From Acidobacteriota bacterium (lineage in GTDB: Bacteria > Acidobacteriota > Terriglobia > Terriglobales > Acidobacteriaceae): a stretch of DNA of 32,672 bases. The notes beneath the pieces are model-generated. The model searched no databases. It saw only the letters and a list, made by a program, of their open reading frames with translations, and was not told the origin of the DNA. Positions 30,723 to 32,672 of the stretch are shown here, one piece after another. Both the position numbers and the translations under genes were made by a program. Position 1 is the first letter of the stretch. Every line of letters begins with the position of its first letter. The stretch covers positions 1 to 32,672 of the forward strand of contig JANYDG010000005.1 of the NCBI GenBank assembly GCA_025359885.1. Reading direction: 5' to 3'.

Positions 30723-31571
30723 ATGACCACCCAACCCAACCCCGCCGGGCACTTCCTCAGAATGACCAACGTCAACGTCGCCCTCGGCGACCGCGTCGTC
30801 CTCCACGACATCAACCTCACCATCCAGGCCGGTGAACACCTCACCATCCTCGGACCCAACGGCTGCGGCAAATCCACCCTCATCCGCACCATGAACTGCG
30901 AAGTCTACCCCGCCATTCCGCCATCCGGCCATCCCCGGCCCGAAGTCAACATCTTCGGCCGCCCCCGCTGGGACCTCACCCAGCTCCGCCAGCACTTCGG
31001 CGTCGTCAGTGACAACCTCCCCGGTCTGCAATCGCTCGCCAATCGCACCCCAGACTCAGCCGGCAGCACCACCGGCCGCACCACTGGAACCGACGCGGTA
31101 CTGGCTGGGTTCTTCTCCGCCTCCACCCTCTGGCCCAACCTCGTCGTAACCGCAGACATGCGCCTGCGCGCTGCAGAAGCACTTGACCGCATCGGCGCCT
31201 CCCACCTCGCCCATCAACCCATCGGAGAAATGTCCGCCGGAGAAAAACGCCGCATCTTGATCGCGCGCGCCCTCGTCCACCGCCCCCGCCAGCTCCTCCT
31301 CGACGAACCCTCCAACGCCCTCGACCTCGCCGCCCAGCGCTCCCTCCGAGAAACCATGCGCACCTTGATCCACCAGGGCACCGGACTCATCCTCGTCACC
31401 CACCACCTCAGCGACATACCCCCGGAAATGGAACGAGTCATCCTCATGCAAAACGGCCGCATCACCCACGACGGCCCAAGACAAACCCTCCTTACTGAAC
31501 CAGTCCTCTCCAACCTCTTCAGCACAGAAGTAAAAATAGGCCACCACAAAAACTGGCTCCACACCTGGTAG
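30723..31571 (+). CDS. Stand-alone ABC ATPase, YlmA/ModF-like, with Ser/Thr/Gly insertion
   Basis: A 282-residue cytosolic ATPase. Walker A is GPNGCGKST (44-52), followed by 'RPRWDLTQLRQHFGVVSDNL' where family members read 'IGxVS', 'DAVLAGFFSASTLW', the signature MSAGEKRR (170-177), Walker B LLLDEPSNALDL (191-202) and 'LILVTHHLSDIP'. The 'VLxGFF' block places it with the YlmA/ModF type, some of which serve metal or molybdate uptake. Residues about 103-122 are a Ser/Thr/Gly-rich insertion ('DSAGSTTGRTTGTD') not usual at that site. No permease or binding protein is adjacent. Codons end overwhelmingly in C, unlike proC or galE. There is no ribosome site before ATG 30723, so it could be leaderless or begin elsewhere. 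Repeat clusters lie on both sides. Confidence 0.87.
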   Translation: MTTQPNPAGHFLRMTNVNVALGDRVVLHDINLTIQAGEHLTILGPNGCGKSTLIRTMNCEVYPAIPPSGHPRPEVNIFGRPRWDLTQLRQHFGVVSDNLPGLQSLANRTPDSAGSTTGRTTGTDAVLAGFFSASTLWPNLVVTADMRLRAAEALDRIGASHLAHQPIGEMSAGEKRRILIARALVHRPRQLLLDEPSNALDLAAQRSLRETMRTLIHQGTGLILVTHHLSDIPPEMERVILMQNGRITHDGPRQTLLTEPVLSNLFSTEVKIGHHKNWLHTW

Positions 31572-31614
31572 CTCCACCTCGCCCCTGGTTCTCGTGCCGA
31601 ACCATCCCCCAGCT

Positions 31615-31650
31615 TGTCATCCTCAGCGAAGTAAAGGAACTGCTGTTGCA
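31615..31650 (+). repeat. Dispersed 'TGTCATCCT' repeat, copy 3
   Basis: TGTCATCCTCAGCGAAGTAA then AGGAACTGCTGTTGC. It is followed within 25 bases by the other repeat type at 31672, the same two-type pairing as at 30441-30517. Confidence 0.65.
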
Positions 31651-31671
31651 GTTGCTCTTGCCTTTGCCTTT

Positions 31672-31706
31672 TTGGTTGTCATTCCCTCAGAGAATCTGCC
31701 GTTGTC
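31672..31706 (+). repeat. Dispersed 'GGTTGTCATTCC..GAATCTGC' repeat, copy 4
   Basis: TTGGTTGTCATTCCCTCAGA, then GAATCTGCCGTTGTC. It is led by CCTTTGCCTTTT as in copy 3. It lies about 100 bases after the ABC ATPase stop. Confidence 0.7.
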
Positions 31707-31888
31707 CCCTTCGTGCACAGCACGAACCCGCCTCACTCTTATCCCCCAGCCGACAATCACTCCACCTTCCCCTGCAATCAGCCCAACCAGCTCCCACCCT
31801 GTCCCTCTCCTTTTCCAACCAAAAACTCGCCTTCCAGTTCGCCTTCCAGTGCAGAATCATTCAAACCCTGCAAACTGTCTCAACAGCC

Positions 31889-31905
31889 TGATACAGTGTG
31901 TATCA
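31889..31905. promoter_or_regulatory. Perfect 7-bp dyad TGATACA-GTG-TGTATCA, possible operator
   Basis: A 17-base perfect inverted repeat 69 bases before the ATG of the Cys-rich protein gene. Its size and symmetry suit a dimeric repressor such as a TetR-type protein, and its AT-rich arms could overlap a -10 box. No regulator gene is adjacent. Confidence 0.45.
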
Positions 31906-31973
31906 ATTCCGCGAACACCGCCTGCAACTGCCGTTCGCGATTTCCTCGTCCGTACCTTGATGTGAGGTTTCCC

Positions 31974-32672
31974 ATGAGAGGCTTTCGAGTTCTAGTCCTC
32001 GCCGGCGTCGCCATCGCCGCACCCTCCACGCTCGCCCCTCCTGTCCTCGGTCAGGCAATCCCTCCTGCCCTCCGCGAGGCCTGCTCGGCAGACGCGCAAC
32101 AGTTTTGCGCCGCAGTGCAACCAGGCGGTGGCCGCATCGTCGCCTGCCTCAAGCAACATCAGGATGCGCTCTCTGATCGCTGCAAACAGGCCGCCGGACT
32201 CGCCTCATCCCCACCTGCAAATCCAGCAGCACCACCCCCGCCAACCGCACACTCCGCGCCCGCATCCAGTGCCACCACAACACAACCCAAACCCGCGTCC
32301 GCAAGCAAGTCCGCACCATCCGGATCGGCTCCGGCCCCCGCCCCGGAAAAGTTCGTCGAGCGCGTCATCGCCGACACAGAGCACGGCGGCATGCGCGCCG
32401 CCACCCTCCACCTGCCCGAAAAATGGCATTTTGAGAGCAAAGTCGAGTGGCACTATGGCTGGGTCGAATACCCTCTTTCCTTTTCCTCGGTAGCCGAAAA
32501 CCCCGACAATGCCGAGGCCTATTTCCAATATCCGCTCCTCCGGCTGGAGTCCACCGATGTCCCGCCTCAACTACGGCAATACACCAAGGGCCCCAAAATC
32601 GCTCCCGGCGATCGCCTGCCCACCGGCGCACTTGCCTCCCCGCCCATACCTCCCATGAAGGCTCTGGCCAAG
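31974..32672 (+). CDS. Secreted protein with Cys-rich GLG1-type repeat (3' end cut by window edge)
   Basis: The frame is open for 233 codons to the window edge. Residues 1-26 are a signal peptide (MRGFRVLVLAGVAIAA, cut near 'VLGQA'). Residues about 33-73 match one Cys-rich GLG1/ESL-1-type repeat: 'REACSADAQQFC', 'GGGRIVACLKQHQDALSD', 'RCKQA', with cysteines at 37, 45, 58 and 70. Bacterial members are small periplasmic proteins of unknown role. A Pro/Ala/Ser linker (about 75-125) leads to a second, unrecognised domain with many aromatics ('LHLPEKWHFESKVEWHYGWV'). GAGG at 31964-31967 lies 6 bases before ATG 31974. Its C-terminus is beyond the window. The operator-like dyad upstream suggests repression by an unknown factor. 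Confidence 0.72.
   Translation, partial: MRGFRVLVLAGVAIAAPSTLAPPVLGQAIPPALREACSADAQQFCAAVQPGGGRIVACLKQHQDALSDRCKQAAGLASSPPANPAAPPPPTAHSAPASSATTTQPKPASASKSAPSGSAPAPAPEKFVERVIADTEHGGMRAATLHLPEKWHFESKVEWHYGWVEYPLSFSSVAENPDNAEAYFQYPLLRLESTDVPPQLRQYTKGPKIAPGDRLPTGALASPPIPPMKALAK

Larger units (their letters stand above)
31572..31973 (+). other. 402-bp gap with repeat modules and an operator-like dyad
   Basis: The first third holds two dispersed repeats (31615 and 31672), the middle is C-rich and featureless, and the last part has the dyad at 31889. Open frames here are Pro/Ser-rich, run through the repeats and lack ribosome sites, so none is called. Confidence 0.6.

Noticed and set aside
27031..31706. 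CRISPR array from the recurrent short repeats
   Set aside because: Repeats are irregularly spaced, of mixed orientation and divergent, with no uniform spacers or cas genes.

Overview
The window is a high-GC bacterial chromosome segment, most likely from an Acidobacteriota of the Terriglobia (Terriglobales-like). This is inference from gene content: a GWxTD-domain secreted protein beside a carboxypeptidase-regulatory-like protein, a winged-helix/TolB-like/TPR regulator, a very large secreted PIG-L deacetylase, an acidobacterial-style GH30 lipoprotein, and many short interspersed palindromic repeats. No phage, transposase, CRISPR or plasmid gene was seen. Both window edges cut genes: a minus-strand regulator on the left and a plus-strand Cys-rich secreted protein on the right.

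Layout. 1-4.5 kb: regulator (cut), a small secreted protein, a previously unlisted 26-residue membrane peptide ORF, and a convergent outer-membrane porin with its own terminator. 4.9-9.2 kb: a divergent pair, a secreted PIG-L deacetylase (minus) and an APC-family amino-acid permease (plus). 9.3-13.3 kb: a tightly packed plus-strand run, proC, acyltransferase-3, family-2 glycosyltransferase, then galE, mixing proline synthesis with surface-polysaccharide functions. 13.5-17.3 kb: phosphoketolase and acetate kinase, which together convert sugar phosphates to acetate plus ATP through acetyl phosphate. 17.3-20.5 kb: a modular GH30 lipoprotein (minus), divergent from heme A synthase (plus). 20.7-23.0 kb: a MacA-like adaptor and a MacB/LolD-like ATPase (minus) with no permease in sight. 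23.2-26.9 kb: the GWxTD protein and its partner. 27.1-32.7 kb: a GT39 membrane glycosyltransferase, tRNA-Lys(CUU), an exported amidohydrolase, a stand-alone ABC ATPase bracketed by repeat clusters, and the Cys-rich secreted protein.

The most notable unexplained signal is a family of about 118-bp imperfect palindromes. Two clear copies (20575-20692 and 26882-26999, opposite orientation, about 88% identical by hand alignment) and one divergent copy (15920-16031) all sit directly at the 3' ends of genes. In two cases the element's end supplies the stop codon. The central stem is maintained although its sequence differs between copies. This looks like a non-autonomous, MITE-like or REPIN-like element. 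A second layer of shorter dispersed modules (two recurrent motifs built on 'TGTCATCC' and 'GGTTGTCATTCC', plus hairpins) fills the intergenic DNA from 27 to 31.8 kb.
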